Below the pieces are notes generated by a model. The model had not been told where the DNA came from. It was given only the letters and a program-made list of their open reading frames with translations, and did not search any database. From assembly GCA_050012175.1 (NCBI GenBank), contig JBEKHR010000016.1, positions 41,491-105,490 on the forward strand: a stretch of DNA of 64,000 nt, written 5' to 3'. Source of the stretch: CAVROP01 sp050012175. Its GTDB lineage: Bacteria > Acidobacteriota > Terriglobia > UBA7540. Below, in pieces: positions 1 to 7,963 of this stretch (positions are counted from its first letter, which is position 1; each line of letters starts with the position of its first letter). The position numbers were made by a program, and so were the translations under genes.

Positions 1-87
1 GCCGTTGTGATTGGATCCCACCTCGGCGATGATGTAGGGGGGGTTGCCGGGCCCGATTTCCACGTCTCCAAATTTGATGGTTTTCAT
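1..87 (-). CDS. neuB: Nonulosonate (sialic-acid-type) synthase, N-terminal 29 codons only
   Basis: The reading frame starts at the ATG at 85-87 on the minus strand and runs off the left edge. The visible residues include the stretch PYIIAEVGSNHNG, the conserved N-terminal signature of the NeuB/PseI/LegI family. These enzymes condense phosphoenolpyruvate with an N-acetyl hexosamine to make a nine-carbon acidic sugar. The start lies only 2 bp after the stop of the upstream glycosyltransferase, so the two are probably co-transcribed. The cytidylyltransferase at 1143-1868 would supply the next pathway step. Too little is visible to choose between neuraminate, pseudaminate and legionaminate synthase. 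Confidence 0.8.
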   Translation of the reverse strand, partial: MKTIKFGDVEIGPGNPPYIIAEVGSNHNG

Positions 88-89
88 AT

Positions 90-998
90 TCAAGATTCCC
101 CCACCCTCCACATATGCTCTAAGGGCGGATAGGCAACGCAGCACCACCAAAGCAGGGGCGGGTGCAGGGCGTTGAGGGCCTGTACGTAGCCATCCAGCCG
201 CGCAGGATGGAGGACAATGTGCTGGTGGAATTCTTCGACATCCGCCGTCACTCTCCTGACTGTGACGTCCCGCTCAGCCACGAAATCCCGCCTTGGTTCA
301 GCGAGCAAAAGCTGAAAATGTTGCCGTACCAGCGCGGTGTCGGAGATGACCTGATCCCGGCTGAACGGGAATCTGACCCGAGCCGCATTGGTAGGATGCT
401 GCCGATAATCCATTCGAGGCACATGATCAAAAGCCAGTCTAGCGCCCAATAGCCAAGCCCGGGTCGCAAGGAACCAGTCCACCAGGACTGCTCCGGCCGG
501 GATCGGCAAACACCGCCGCAGGAGGTCTGAACGAAAGGCCGAGTTGGAGAAACCAAAGACATTGTTCCGCGGAAACACGTCCTCGGGTCCAAGCTGCGGT
601 GGCAGACCAAAGGTCAAGCCGAGATCTTTCCCTTGCTGATCGATAAGGCGCAGCGCACAGCCCGCAAGCTCGCTAGCCTGTAAATCCGCCCGGGCTGCCG
701 CCACGCGCGAGGGAAGGAGCAAATCATCGCTATCCACCAGCACCACTCCGGGGCAGGTTTCCACAATCCCGGCCAGGGCCTTCTGCCTGATCTGTGCGGG
801 CGTTGCTCCGGAAGGAGCCACCACCCAGTTCGCCTTCAGATCGAATCCGAGCATACTCTGGATGGATTCCCTTCCCAGCCTATCCAGACCTATCCAGAGC
901 TGGAAGTCTTGATCCGTCTGTTGGCGGAGAGAGCGGTACCAATCCACCAGATAAGCCTCAACGCCGGGATAGATCGTCGTGTAAACAGCAAGAGTCAT
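90..998 (-). CDS. Family 2-like glycosyltransferase
   Basis: A 302-residue protein with a GT-A style N-terminus and the acidic metal/nucleotide-binding motif VLVDSDDLLLPSR at about residues 85-98. It lacks the usual 'VSVIIPTYN' opening and begins MTLAVYTTIYPG, so it belongs to a divergent GT2 branch. No membrane segment is evident except a hydrophobic stretch near the C-terminus (LLWWCCVAYPPL). It sits between the cytidylyltransferase and the nonulosonate synthase genes, so transfer of, or onto, the nonulosonate residue is a reasonable guess. The actual donor and acceptor cannot be read from sequence. Confidence 0.72.
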   Translation of the reverse strand: MTLAVYTTIYPGVEAYLVDWYRSLRQQTDQDFQLWIGLDRLGRESIQSMLGFDLKANWVVAPSGATPAQIRQKALAGIVETCPGVVLVDSDDLLLPSRVAAARADLQASELAGCALRLIDQQGKDLGLTFGLPPQLGPEDVFPRNNVFGFSNSAFRSDLLRRCLPIPAGAVLVDWFLATRAWLLGARLAFDHVPRMDYRQHPTNAARVRFPFSRDQVISDTALVRQHFQLLLAEPRRDFVAERDVTVRRVTADVEEFHQHIVLHPARLDGYVQALNALHPPLLWWCCVAYPPLEHMWRVGES

Positions 999-1142
999 AC
1001 GAAAGTCTGCCAGTGTTGGTAATCGTCCATACAGCCTGTCCGGGGTTAGGGTATGATTGGCCCCTGGTCTGCCTCATCCGGATTCATCAATTCCGCACGT
1101 TGGCGGTCTGATTTCCGGGGGCCCGGCGCCTGATATGCCGTG

Positions 1143-1868
1143 CTACGCCTGCCCCCAGTCGTTTTCCGGTCGGTTTGGCGGAAGCTTGAAAAGAACTTCG
1201 GCCATGGCCCAGTCCTCAAAGGTATCTATATCAATGCCCCGCTGCCAGGGGATTTCCCACCCCGTTCTATTCTCCAAATAGAACGTTTTTGTCCGCCGCA
1301 AGGACTCGGTCCGGGCCCACCAGATGGCACCGGTGGGGCAAAAAAGCTCCGGCAGGTCCTGGCTGCGCGCGGTCATTTGTTCTTTGAAGACGGGTTCCAA
1401 TTCATGCCGTTCATTGCGACGCATGGCCCACCAGGGATTCTGCCAGACGTAACGCACCACTGAAATCTGTGATTCAGCGCCGCTTTTCCAAAACTGCCTA
1501 TGGCTATCGCTGACATCACCCGCGGTTCGCAATGGGCAATTCGGCAACAGCTGGGCCACCGAGTCAAATTTGTCACCGGTGGGATCAAGCCGGAGTAGCG
1601 CGTCAGCTGTGACCGAAGATACCGCGGTGAAATCATCGGCTAGGTTCTCGTCACGCAAAAAAGGTACCTCGGCGCTGTATTGCCGGGCGACCTCGGCGAT
1701 TTCCGGACTGTCGGTACTGACCACCACGCGTTCAAATAGGCCGCTCTCGCGGGCCGCGGTAATGGTGTATGCAATGATTGGTTTGCCGGCCAGAGGCCTG
1801 ATGTTCTTGCCCGGGATTCGCTTCGAACCGCCGCGAGCTGGAATTATTGCGATGATTGTTCCCGCCAT
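1143..1868 (-). CDS. CMP-nonulosonate cytidylyltransferase (NeuA/PseF family)
   Basis: A 241-residue protein that would activate a nonulosonic acid with CTP in the cytoplasm. The N-terminus has the nucleotide-binding signature IIPARGGSKRIPGKN (about residues 8-22), followed by the family's typical GKPIIAYTI and VVSTDSPEIAEVA segments. Length matches NeuA/PseF enzymes (about 230 residues). The PFLRDENLADDFT segment is more like pseudaminate/legionaminate cytidylyltransferases than classical NeuA, but this is a similarity judgement. The NeuB-type start at 1-87 supports the pathway. About 145 bp without an obvious gene separate it from the following glycosyltransferase. Confidence 0.85.
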   Translation of the reverse strand: MAGTIIAIIPARGGSKRIPGKNIRPLAGKPIIAYTITAARESGLFERVVVSTDSPEIAEVARQYSAEVPFLRDENLADDFTAVSSVTADALLRLDPTGDKFDSVAQLLPNCPLRTAGDVSDSHRQFWKSGAESQISVVRYVWQNPWWAMRRNERHELEPVFKEQMTARSQDLPELFCPTGAIWWARTESLRRTKTFYLENRTGWEIPWQRGIDIDTFEDWAMAEVLFKLPPNRPENDWGQA

Positions 1869-1973
1869 GATTGGAGTTCCCTTTGGATTTCCGAACAGTG
1901 GGAAAAGGGTACGTCTTACCCACTCAGGCCAAGTCGGGTTTGAGACGTGATCCCCGCCGTCGTATCGGTCGTG

Positions 1974-3284
1974 CTATTTGCGAAGATGGACCAGGGACAC
2001 AGGAGCAATTGTCCCGTCGGGTAGGCGCCATTCATAGGGCACTACCACCGGGGTAGAGTTGGAAGCCCGCGATAAGAATTCTCCTTTGAAGCCGTATTCG
2101 GCAAGGTCTCCCACCACCCTGAAATAGGCCACTTCCTGGTAGTTTATTATCATGTCATTCCCGTTCTTCGTCCTGACGGACATCTTGACGACGTAACTTT
2201 GTGGGAAAAGGGGCAGGGATTTGAACCGGCAGGCAAGCTTCCCGGTGCCAGCCAGGGCTTCTGGCCGGTGTCCATCCAGCAGCATATTGGCCGTAAAACA
2301 AGTGCCGTTGATCCCCTGCACGCCAAGGACAACATAGGGCTGCTCCAGGCGCTTCTGCGCGTCGTAATCTATCTCGACAATTAAATCCTCCCCGGGGCGA
2401 AACTGGCTGCTTTCCTCCCCCCGGTCGTTTTTTAACACGACTTTCTGAATGATCAGTCCATAATCCGGATTCACGCAGGAAAAGGCGCGTTCATTAGAGA
2501 TGTTGTTGAAATAGGCCTCCACGATTTCATCTGCCTCTCCGTCTTTATGCAGCCGGCCCTCCTTCAGCCAGACAACCCTTTGGCATAAGCTGCGGATGGC
2601 TTCCATATTGTGACTGACGAACAGGACTGTTCTTCCGCTCTGGGCAAAGCTTCCCATCTTTCCGAGGCATTTCTTTTGGAAGGCGGCGTCGCCCACTGCG
2701 AGCACCTCGTCGACGAGCAGGATTTCGGGTTCAAGGTGGGCGGCTACCGCAAAAGCCAGGCGGACATACATGCCGGAGGAGTAGCGTTTGACGGGCGTGT
2801 CGAGAAACTCTTCAATTTCCGAGAACGCGACGATCTCGTCAAACTTGCGGATAATCTCGGCGCGGGTCATGCCTAGGATGGCGCCGTTAAGGAAGATGTT
2901 CTCTCGACCGGTGAGTTCGTAGTGAAATCCGGTGCCGACCTCAAGGAGGCAGGCGACCCGGCCATCGATGCGGATTCGTCCCTCGGTGGGAATAGTAATC
3001 CGGCTTAGGAGTTTCAACACGGTGCTCTTGCCCGCACCATTGCGGCCGATGATGCCGACCACTTCCCCCTGTTTGATCTGAAAGGAAACATCCTTTAACG
3101 CCCAGAAATCCACCTGCTGCAGCTTGTTTTGCCGGCAGGCGCGAAGCCAGGCGAGCGGCGCGCGTATTGCGCCCTCGATCGCATGGCGCATGCCGTCATT
3201 CCGGGCCCGTTGATGGCCGATGGTGTACCGTTTGCCGAGATTTTCAATGGTGATGGCGGGAGTCGTCGAAGGTGGCTTGCTCAT
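1974..3284 (-). CDS. wzt: Polysaccharide ABC exporter ATPase with C-terminal carbohydrate-binding domain (Wzt type)
   Basis: A 436-residue ABC ATPase. Visible motifs are Walker A GRNGAGKS (about 80-87), signature YSSGMYVRLAF (168-178), Walker B ILLVDEV (188-194) and the switch histidine in FVSHN. After the roughly 250-residue ATPase comes about 180 residues with the beta-rich character of Wzt C-terminal domains, which recognise the chain terminus of the exported glycan. The gene starts 3 bp downstream of the permease stop at 3288, so the two form one transcription unit. It should drive export of a finished lipid-linked polysaccharide across the inner membrane. Confidence 0.92.
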   Translation of the reverse strand: MSKPPSTTPAITIENLGKRYTIGHQRARNDGMRHAIEGAIRAPLAWLRACRQNKLQQVDFWALKDVSFQIKQGEVVGIIGRNGAGKSTVLKLLSRITIPTEGRIRIDGRVACLLEVGTGFHYELTGRENIFLNGAILGMTRAEIIRKFDEIVAFSEIEEFLDTPVKRYSSGMYVRLAFAVAAHLEPEILLVDEVLAVGDAAFQKKCLGKMGSFAQSGRTVLFVSHNMEAIRSLCQRVVWLKEGRLHKDGEADEIVEAYFNNISNERAFSCVNPDYGLIIQKVVLKNDRGEESSQFRPGEDLIVEIDYDAQKRLEQPYVVLGVQGINGTCFTANMLLDGHRPEALAGTGKLACRFKSLPLFPQSYVVKMSVRTKNGNDMIINYQEVAYFRVVGDLAEYGFKGEFLSRASNSTPVVVPYEWRLPDGTIAPVSLVHLRK

Positions 3285-3287
3285 CGT

Positions 3288-4106
3288 TCAAATCACATCC
3301 GCAAAAGTTTGCTCGGTCTTTCTGAAATACCACATACCTGACGCGACGAGGGCGATCACCTCAATCACCGCGATTGCGAGCCCCAGCCAGTAAAAGTTGC
3401 TTTGTGCGCCCAACAGACACCAGCGGAAACCATCTATGGCTCCCACCATCGGATTAAGCGCGTAGAGGAAGCGAAACCGCTCTGGAACGACGCTGCTCTG
3501 GAAGCCCACCGGCGAGATATAAAGACCGAACTGGACTATGAACGGGACAATGAAACGGAAATCACGATACTCGACCATGAGGGCGGCGATCCACAAACCG
3601 ACCCCAAGTGAAGCACCGAACACCAGCAGCACAAAAAATGGCAGAAATAGCACGGCCGCAGGAGGCGTATAGCGATACCAAATCATGAGGACAACGAGGA
3701 AGACTGCGGAGATCAGGAAATCCACAAAACTGGTGATGACGCTGCTGACCGTGACGACAACCCGGGGGAAATACACCTTGGAAATTAGGTTGGCATTCGA
3801 CACGAGGCTGTTCCCACTTTCGGAGATCGCGGTGGAAAAAAACTGCCAGGGCAGCATGCCGGAAAAAACCAGCAGCGGATACGGCCTTCCTCCGGAAGGC
3901 ATCTTTCCCAGCTTCCCAAAGACCACCGTAAGCACAACCATGGTCAGGAGTGGCCGGATGAGCGACCAGCCCACTCCCACGAAGGTTTGCTTGTAGCGCA
4001 CGAGCAGATCGCGCCACGCGAGGAAGTAAAACAATTCCCTGTAGCGCCAAAGATCCCGCCAATACTGCCGCTCTGTGCGGCCAGCTTCGATTAGCAATTG
4101 AGTCAT
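3288..4106 (-). CDS. wzm: Polysaccharide ABC exporter permease (Wzm type)
   Basis: A 272-residue ABC-2 type membrane protein with about six hydrophobic segments (for example LTMVVLTVVFGKLG, FLISAVFLVVLMIWY and FVLLVFGASLGVGLW). The typical loop SNANLISKVYFPR and the NPMVGAIDGFRW motif near the C-terminus are those of O-antigen/teichoic-acid permeases. It pairs with the adjacent ATPase at 1974-3284. The ATG start at 4106 gives the usual family length. About 185 bp of AT-richer sequence upstream (4107-4293) could hold a promoter, but I see no convincing consensus. Confidence 0.9.
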   Translation of the reverse strand: MTQLLIEAGRTERQYWRDLWRYRELFYFLAWRDLLVRYKQTFVGVGWSLIRPLLTMVVLTVVFGKLGKMPSGGRPYPLLVFSGMLPWQFFSTAISESGNSLVSNANLISKVYFPRVVVTVSSVITSFVDFLISAVFLVVLMIWYRYTPPAAVLFLPFFVLLVFGASLGVGLWIAALMVEYRDFRFIVPFIVQFGLYISPVGFQSSVVPERFRFLYALNPMVGAIDGFRWCLLGAQSNFYWLGLAIAVIEVIALVASGMWYFRKTEQTFADVI

Positions 4107-4293
4107 GCGCCGTGCATCCGCTGTCCCGAAGCGGGTTTCGTCCTGGCTGGGGTCGTGGGCTTTGGTTCTCCGCCTCGGTTGTAGTAAAGCATTAGGATAG
4201 TACGATCGAGGAATTCGAATTTATTTTTCCATAGGATATGAAAAACCTTCGGCCTGGCTGTCACGGAGTAACGAACGAGCCGAGCATAGTAAA

Positions 4294-4661
4294 CTAACAC
4301 TCTTGAAACTTTTCTTCCGAGACCGGCAGCAATCGCCGGGCTACATAGTAGCCCACCCGGAAATAGCAGGTCCGCGACCAGTTGCGCACCTCACGGCCTA
4401 GAGCCATGTGTGTTTTTCCCGGCGGAGTCTCGACAACCTCAGACAAATGAAAAGGAAGGGACACAGTGCCTCGCAAACCCTGGGCGTAGTACAGAGCGTC
4501 GTGGAAATTCCCTTTGATGGACCGGGATAGAACAAGAGCGGAACATTTCCCGTAGCAAATCAGCTCGCTCCCGAACTTAAAGAACCCTGGTTCCCGAGAT
4601 AGTCTCCCCAATCACCTATATTTGTAAAATCATTAGGCCATCGAAAGTGATCGACAATCAT
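4294..4661 (-). pseudogene. Polysaccharide deacetylase-like N-terminal fragment, copy A
   Basis: A minus-strand frame opens at the ATG at 4661 (MIVDHFRWPNDF) and shifts frame near 4610. It then continues as EPGFFKFGSELICYGKCS and RNWSRTCYFRVGYYVARRLLPVSEE before ending. The same protein segment recurs at 9415-10030, where it extends to an ITHNVETGDG motif typical of polysaccharide deacetylases. The frameshift and the missing catalytic domain mark this as a dead N-terminal remnant. Its parent family is inferred from copy B and from the C-terminal fragment at 32225-32735. Confidence 0.6.
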
Positions 4662-4752
4662 TCGCTTACTTGTTTCCACGGTGTGCATCACAGACATAGT
4701 AGGACCCTCAGCCCTCGGGCAAAAGCAGGTTCGTAGTCGGCCGTAGATCTAT
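4318..4752. repeat. Dispersed duplicate segment, copy A of two
   Basis: About 435 bp that align by eye, with scattered differences, to roughly 9681-10117 in the same orientation. Similarity continues upstream of the coding start: both copies share runs such as ATCGAAAGTGATCGACAATCA and the CTCTCGGGCAAA/CCCTCGGGCAAA segment. The duplicated unit therefore included the 5' flank and the first third of a deacetylase-like gene. Confidence 0.7.
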
Positions 4753-4991
4753 CCGCACGGATATGCTCAAGCTGAGAACGACACCCACCCTTGGCCTGGA
4801 GCGTGGCGAATGTACAGGCGCAGATACCCCTTGCCCAGATCTTCCCGACACGAGTCTCCTAACAGGTCACGCCGACAGTCCATCGCCCAAACTTCCCCGC
4901 GCCTCTCGTCGCATACTTTCAGGCTCGTTCCCCCGGCCGGACTCTCCGCTAAACCCCCAAGAATTTGACCCCAGCCGCACGACAGCTTGGA

Positions 4992-5969
4992 TCAGTGGTT
5001 AGAGGGTGTGCCGGAAACCTGTGAAGTCACCGGAACGAATTTATTCGAATACCAATTCAGCGTACATTCCAACCCTGCCAGGAAGTTGACCTTCCACTCG
5101 TACCCTAGGTATCGCCGAGCCCTTCCAATGTCCGCCTGGGAATGTCGTATGTCACCCAGTTGCGCGTTTGCATATTCAGGCTCTAGGTTGCGCCCGACAA
5201 GTGAGGACAGTGATCGCAGTAGGTCATTAAGGGAGCGTCTCTCGCCAGTGCCGATATTGAACACCATCCCTTCCACACCGTTGGCCTGGCACGCAAGCAG
5301 GTTAGCGTCGACAACGTTTTCGACATACGTGAAGTCACGCGACTGTTCCCCGTCACCATTGACGACAGGACGCCTGCCCGCGAGGGCCGCCTCTACAAAA
5401 CGTGAAATTACTGCCGAGTAGGGGGAATGGGGGTCCTGCCTCGGGCCAAACACGTTGAAGTATCGAAGTGCAACAGTCGGCAAGCCGTAAATGTGGTAAA
5501 AGAGCACGCAATATTTCTCACCAGCGTGCTTGGTAAGGGCGTAGGGAGAAAGAGGATTCTCCGGCATCGTTTCAACCTTGGGCAGTGTTTCGTTGTCTCC
5601 ATAGACAGATGAAGAGCTTGCAAATACGAACCGCTTCACCTTCGCGTCACGAGCCGCCACCAGCATGTTCAAGGTACCCGTCACATTGGCATTGTTACTC
5701 CCTATGGGATCATCGACAGAGCGCTCAACGGAGGGAATCGCAGCCTCATGGAGTATGTAATCAACTCCCGCCGCTGCCGATTTGCAGACGGCAAACTCTG
5801 AGACGTCGCCTTCGATCAGCTCAATGCGGTTTAGACATCCCTCAAGATTGCTCTTGAACCCCGTACTGAGATTGTCGAGGACCCTTACGAAGTGACCGGC
5901 ACCCACTAGCCTGCGTGCCAGCGACGACCCAATGAACCCCGCGCCGCCGGTCACGAGAAAAGCTGCCAT
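4992..5969 (-). CDS. NAD-dependent nucleotide-sugar epimerase (UDP-hexose/HexNAc 4-epimerase-like)
   Basis: A short-chain dehydrogenase/epimerase of about 325 residues. It has the Rossmann motif VTGGAGFIGSSLA at the N-terminus, the catalytic Ser region FASSSSVYGD and the YxxxK motif in YALTKHAGEK. It also has the RYFNVFGPRQDP segment of extended SDR epimerases. I chose the ATG at 5969 rather than 5996 because AGGGAGG lies 5 bp upstream of it. The IPSVERSVDDP segment resembles UDP-GlcNAc 4-epimerases of the WbpP type. Substrate assignment is inference. Confidence 0.86.
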   Translation of the reverse strand: MAAFLVTGGAGFIGSSLARRLVGAGHFVRVLDNLSTGFKSNLEGCLNRIELIEGDVSEFAVCKSAAAGVDYILHEAAIPSVERSVDDPIGSNNANVTGTLNMLVAARDAKVKRFVFASSSSVYGDNETLPKVETMPENPLSPYALTKHAGEKYCVLFYHIYGLPTVALRYFNVFGPRQDPHSPYSAVISRFVEAALAGRRPVVNGDGEQSRDFTYVENVVDANLLACQANGVEGMVFNIGTGERRSLNDLLRSLSSLVGRNLEPEYANAQLGDIRHSQADIGRARRYLGYEWKVNFLAGLECTLNWYSNKFVPVTSQVSGTPSNH

Positions 5970-6360
5970 GAAACCTCCCTCTTCACCATGATGCATTTAT
6001 GCTGGCTCAATGCGTGAATCCGGATTCACATCGCCCTCACCAAGCTAAATGCGAATCATCGAGCTAAAGACAGTTATCTATACCCTGGAAAAATCCCAAG
6101 AACGCCCCTTGCCTTCGTCTGGGATTTCGGCCTGTGCGAACTCGGGTGATCCGGCATCAGGCGCCCGTCCAGAATTCATTTCTGCGGGGCCAAAGCGTGC
6201 AAGATTTCAGCCAATTGTCACCGCGTTGCTCCAAACAACGTGGTTCGCCATCGGTTAGAAGCAAACACCCATGGCACGTGCAGTCCCACTCTTGATGAGA
6301 TTGGCTCTGAAAAAATTCTAACATGACATCCTCTTTGGGATGGATTCTCATCAAGCCATC
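5970..6360. other. Intergenic stretch, no gene supported
   Basis: About 390 bp between the epimerase and a broken GT2. The minus strand is open from 6354 to 6157 (starting MMRIHPKEDVML), directly after the truncated GT2. It could be a scrambled tail of that gene, but I recognise no domain in it. No promoter or hairpin stands out. Confidence 0.4.
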
Positions 6361-6741
6361 CTAAAGAAGGATATCGCTTTGGACCGCATCAATCTCGACG
6401 TGCCGTGACATTAATCCCAATTGCCGTTCTAGATAGTCCGATTTCCAAAGATCGTCGGGATCCGAGAAAACAATCAACTTTCCGGTGGCCTCCGCAATCC
6501 CCCTGTTGTAGGCCGCGCTGCACCCCCAGTTTCGCTGGTGGCGGAAGTGACGGATTTTCACCTAGGGAAGGCTTGCGACGATTCCGCGCGTGTTGTCTGA
6601 TGACCCGTCGCCCACAATGATAATCTCGTCGGGGAAGCAGGTTTCCGCTAAGGCGGTTCCCACGGCCCGGACCAAGAGATGCGAACAGTTGTAAGTGGGT
6701 ATGGCGACCGAGATTTTGGGACCTATGAAGTCGCTCTGCAA
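6361..6741 (-). pseudogene. Truncated family 2 glycosyltransferase with an in-frame stop
   Basis: The minus-strand frame reads ISVAIPTYNCSHLLVRAV and then DEIIIVGDGSSDNT, the GT-A N-terminus of family 2. It hits TAG at 6562-6564 and continues in the same frame as HFRHQRNWGCSAAYNRGI and VFSDPDDLWKSDYLE. It ends at 6361 after only about 125 residues, without the rest of the catalytic domain. The DPDD motif equals the metal-binding DxD of this family. The premature stop and the truncation mark it as a decayed gene. Confidence 0.75.
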
Positions 6742-6782
6742 GTTGGGGTTACCACGCCGCGTGGCAGCAGGCTCGGCCTGAA

Positions 6783-7796
6783 TTACCCTTGCTGCCCCGC
6801 CTCCGCGTGCTTCCAAAGCACCCAGCGACGGGCTAAGGCCGGAGTCGCGTACAGGAGGAAAAACTTGGCCGCCACCCCCCAGGACCATTGGTATTTCAGC
6901 GCGATCGAAGCCGCCTCCCTGGCCTTCGCGATCTCCCCTCTTTCGAGATACCAGTTCGCCCAGGCGCTGTGCACTGAGCGGAGGTCTCGGAGGACCAACC
7001 GGCGAACGTGAGGCGCCATGGCCTGGCTTAATCGCAGATGTTTCTCAAAACGGTACTGACTTTGCCCGAGGCCGAACTCGACCTCGTCCCATAGAGCGCT
7101 TGGGCCTGCGTGCCGTTCACAGGTAGGAGACCTGTCCACCAGGACGAGGACCTTGTTAACGAAACAGAATCCAGTTTTACATGCCAGGCGGAAAATGAAA
7201 TCATCGTCCTCGCCGTAGCCTCGAATCCTCGGATCGAAGCCACCCACTCTCCGAGCAAGGTCCGTGCGGGTGACGACAGTTTGTATCCACACGGGCTTGA
7301 TCCATTGATGGCGGTCGAGCACCAGCCTTACCGAATCGGAAACCATGCCCATCGGCTCCCTTTTCTCCTCGCCGCGGGCCTGAAACACGCTCGACTTGGC
7401 GTGTGGATCGTTCACGAACTGAAGATCAGTGAAGCAGGCTTGACACTTGCCCTCAAACTTCCGAAGAGCGCTCAACTGAAGCTCCAGTTTCTCGGGCCGC
7501 CATTGGTCGTCTGAGTCCAGGAAAGCGATCCACTCGCCGCTTGCTTCTTTCACCCCTTTGTTGCGCGCCACGCTCTGGCCTTGATTCGGCTGACTGAAAT
7601 AGCGGACGATTTCGCGCAGACGAGGCTGCGCCCCAAGATAACGCTCCAAAACCTGAGCTGTATTGTCGGTCGAGCCATCGTCCACTACGATGATCTCGCG
7701 CACTGGATGGGTCTGCGCGAGGACGCTCTCAATGGCATTAACGATGAGCTTCGCCCGATTGTACGTCGGGATTACGACTGAAACCTTGCTTTCCAA
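6783..7796 (-). CDS. Family 2 glycosyltransferase
   Basis: A 337-residue cytoplasmic GT-A enzyme. The N-terminus carries VSVVIPTYNRAKLIVNAIESVL, then IIVVDDGSTDNT (about 35-46) and the metal-binding FLDSDDQWRPEKLE (about 92-105). Further on there is a GFDPRIRGYGEDDDFIFRLA segment that fits the acceptor/catalytic region. The last 80 residues are helical and Arg/Ala-rich without a clear membrane span. It lies in the middle of the glycosyltransferase run, and donor and acceptor are unknown. The next gene upstream ends at 7964, leaving about 165 bp between them. Confidence 0.85.
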   Translation of the reverse strand: MESKVSVVIPTYNRAKLIVNAIESVLAQTHPVREIIVVDDGSTDNTAQVLERYLGAQPRLREIVRYFSQPNQGQSVARNKGVKEASGEWIAFLDSDDQWRPEKLELQLSALRKFEGKCQACFTDLQFVNDPHAKSSVFQARGEEKREPMGMVSDSVRLVLDRHQWIKPVWIQTVVTRTDLARRVGGFDPRIRGYGEDDDFIFRLACKTGFCFVNKVLVLVDRSPTCERHAGPSALWDEVEFGLGQSQYRFEKHLRLSQAMAPHVRRLVLRDLRSVHSAWANWYLERGEIAKAREAASIALKYQWSWGVAAKFFLLYATPALARRWVLWKHAEAGQQG

Positions 7797-7963
7797 TTGC
7801 TCCCCGCTGTTTGGGCCCAGTCTTTCCTCTTAGAATATGAGCTAGACGCTCCGGGTCGCAGAAAATCCGCCAGTTTCCTCCTGAATCAGGGATTGAAGCC
7901 TGGGAAATTTGTTCCGCCTCGGAAATAATTTCCTATCTGCCATTGGTGTGTATGGGAAATGAG

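Noticed and set aside
162..452. Plus-strand open frames opposite the left-end glycosyltransferase and many similar frames through the window.
   Set aside because: They are antisense shadows of real minus-strand genes, with no recognisable domain or ribosome-binding site.
4294..4611. A 105-residue Cys-containing small protein.
   Set aside because: It matches the frameshifted repeat at 9415-10030 and is a piece of a deacetylase-like gene, so I call it a pseudogene.
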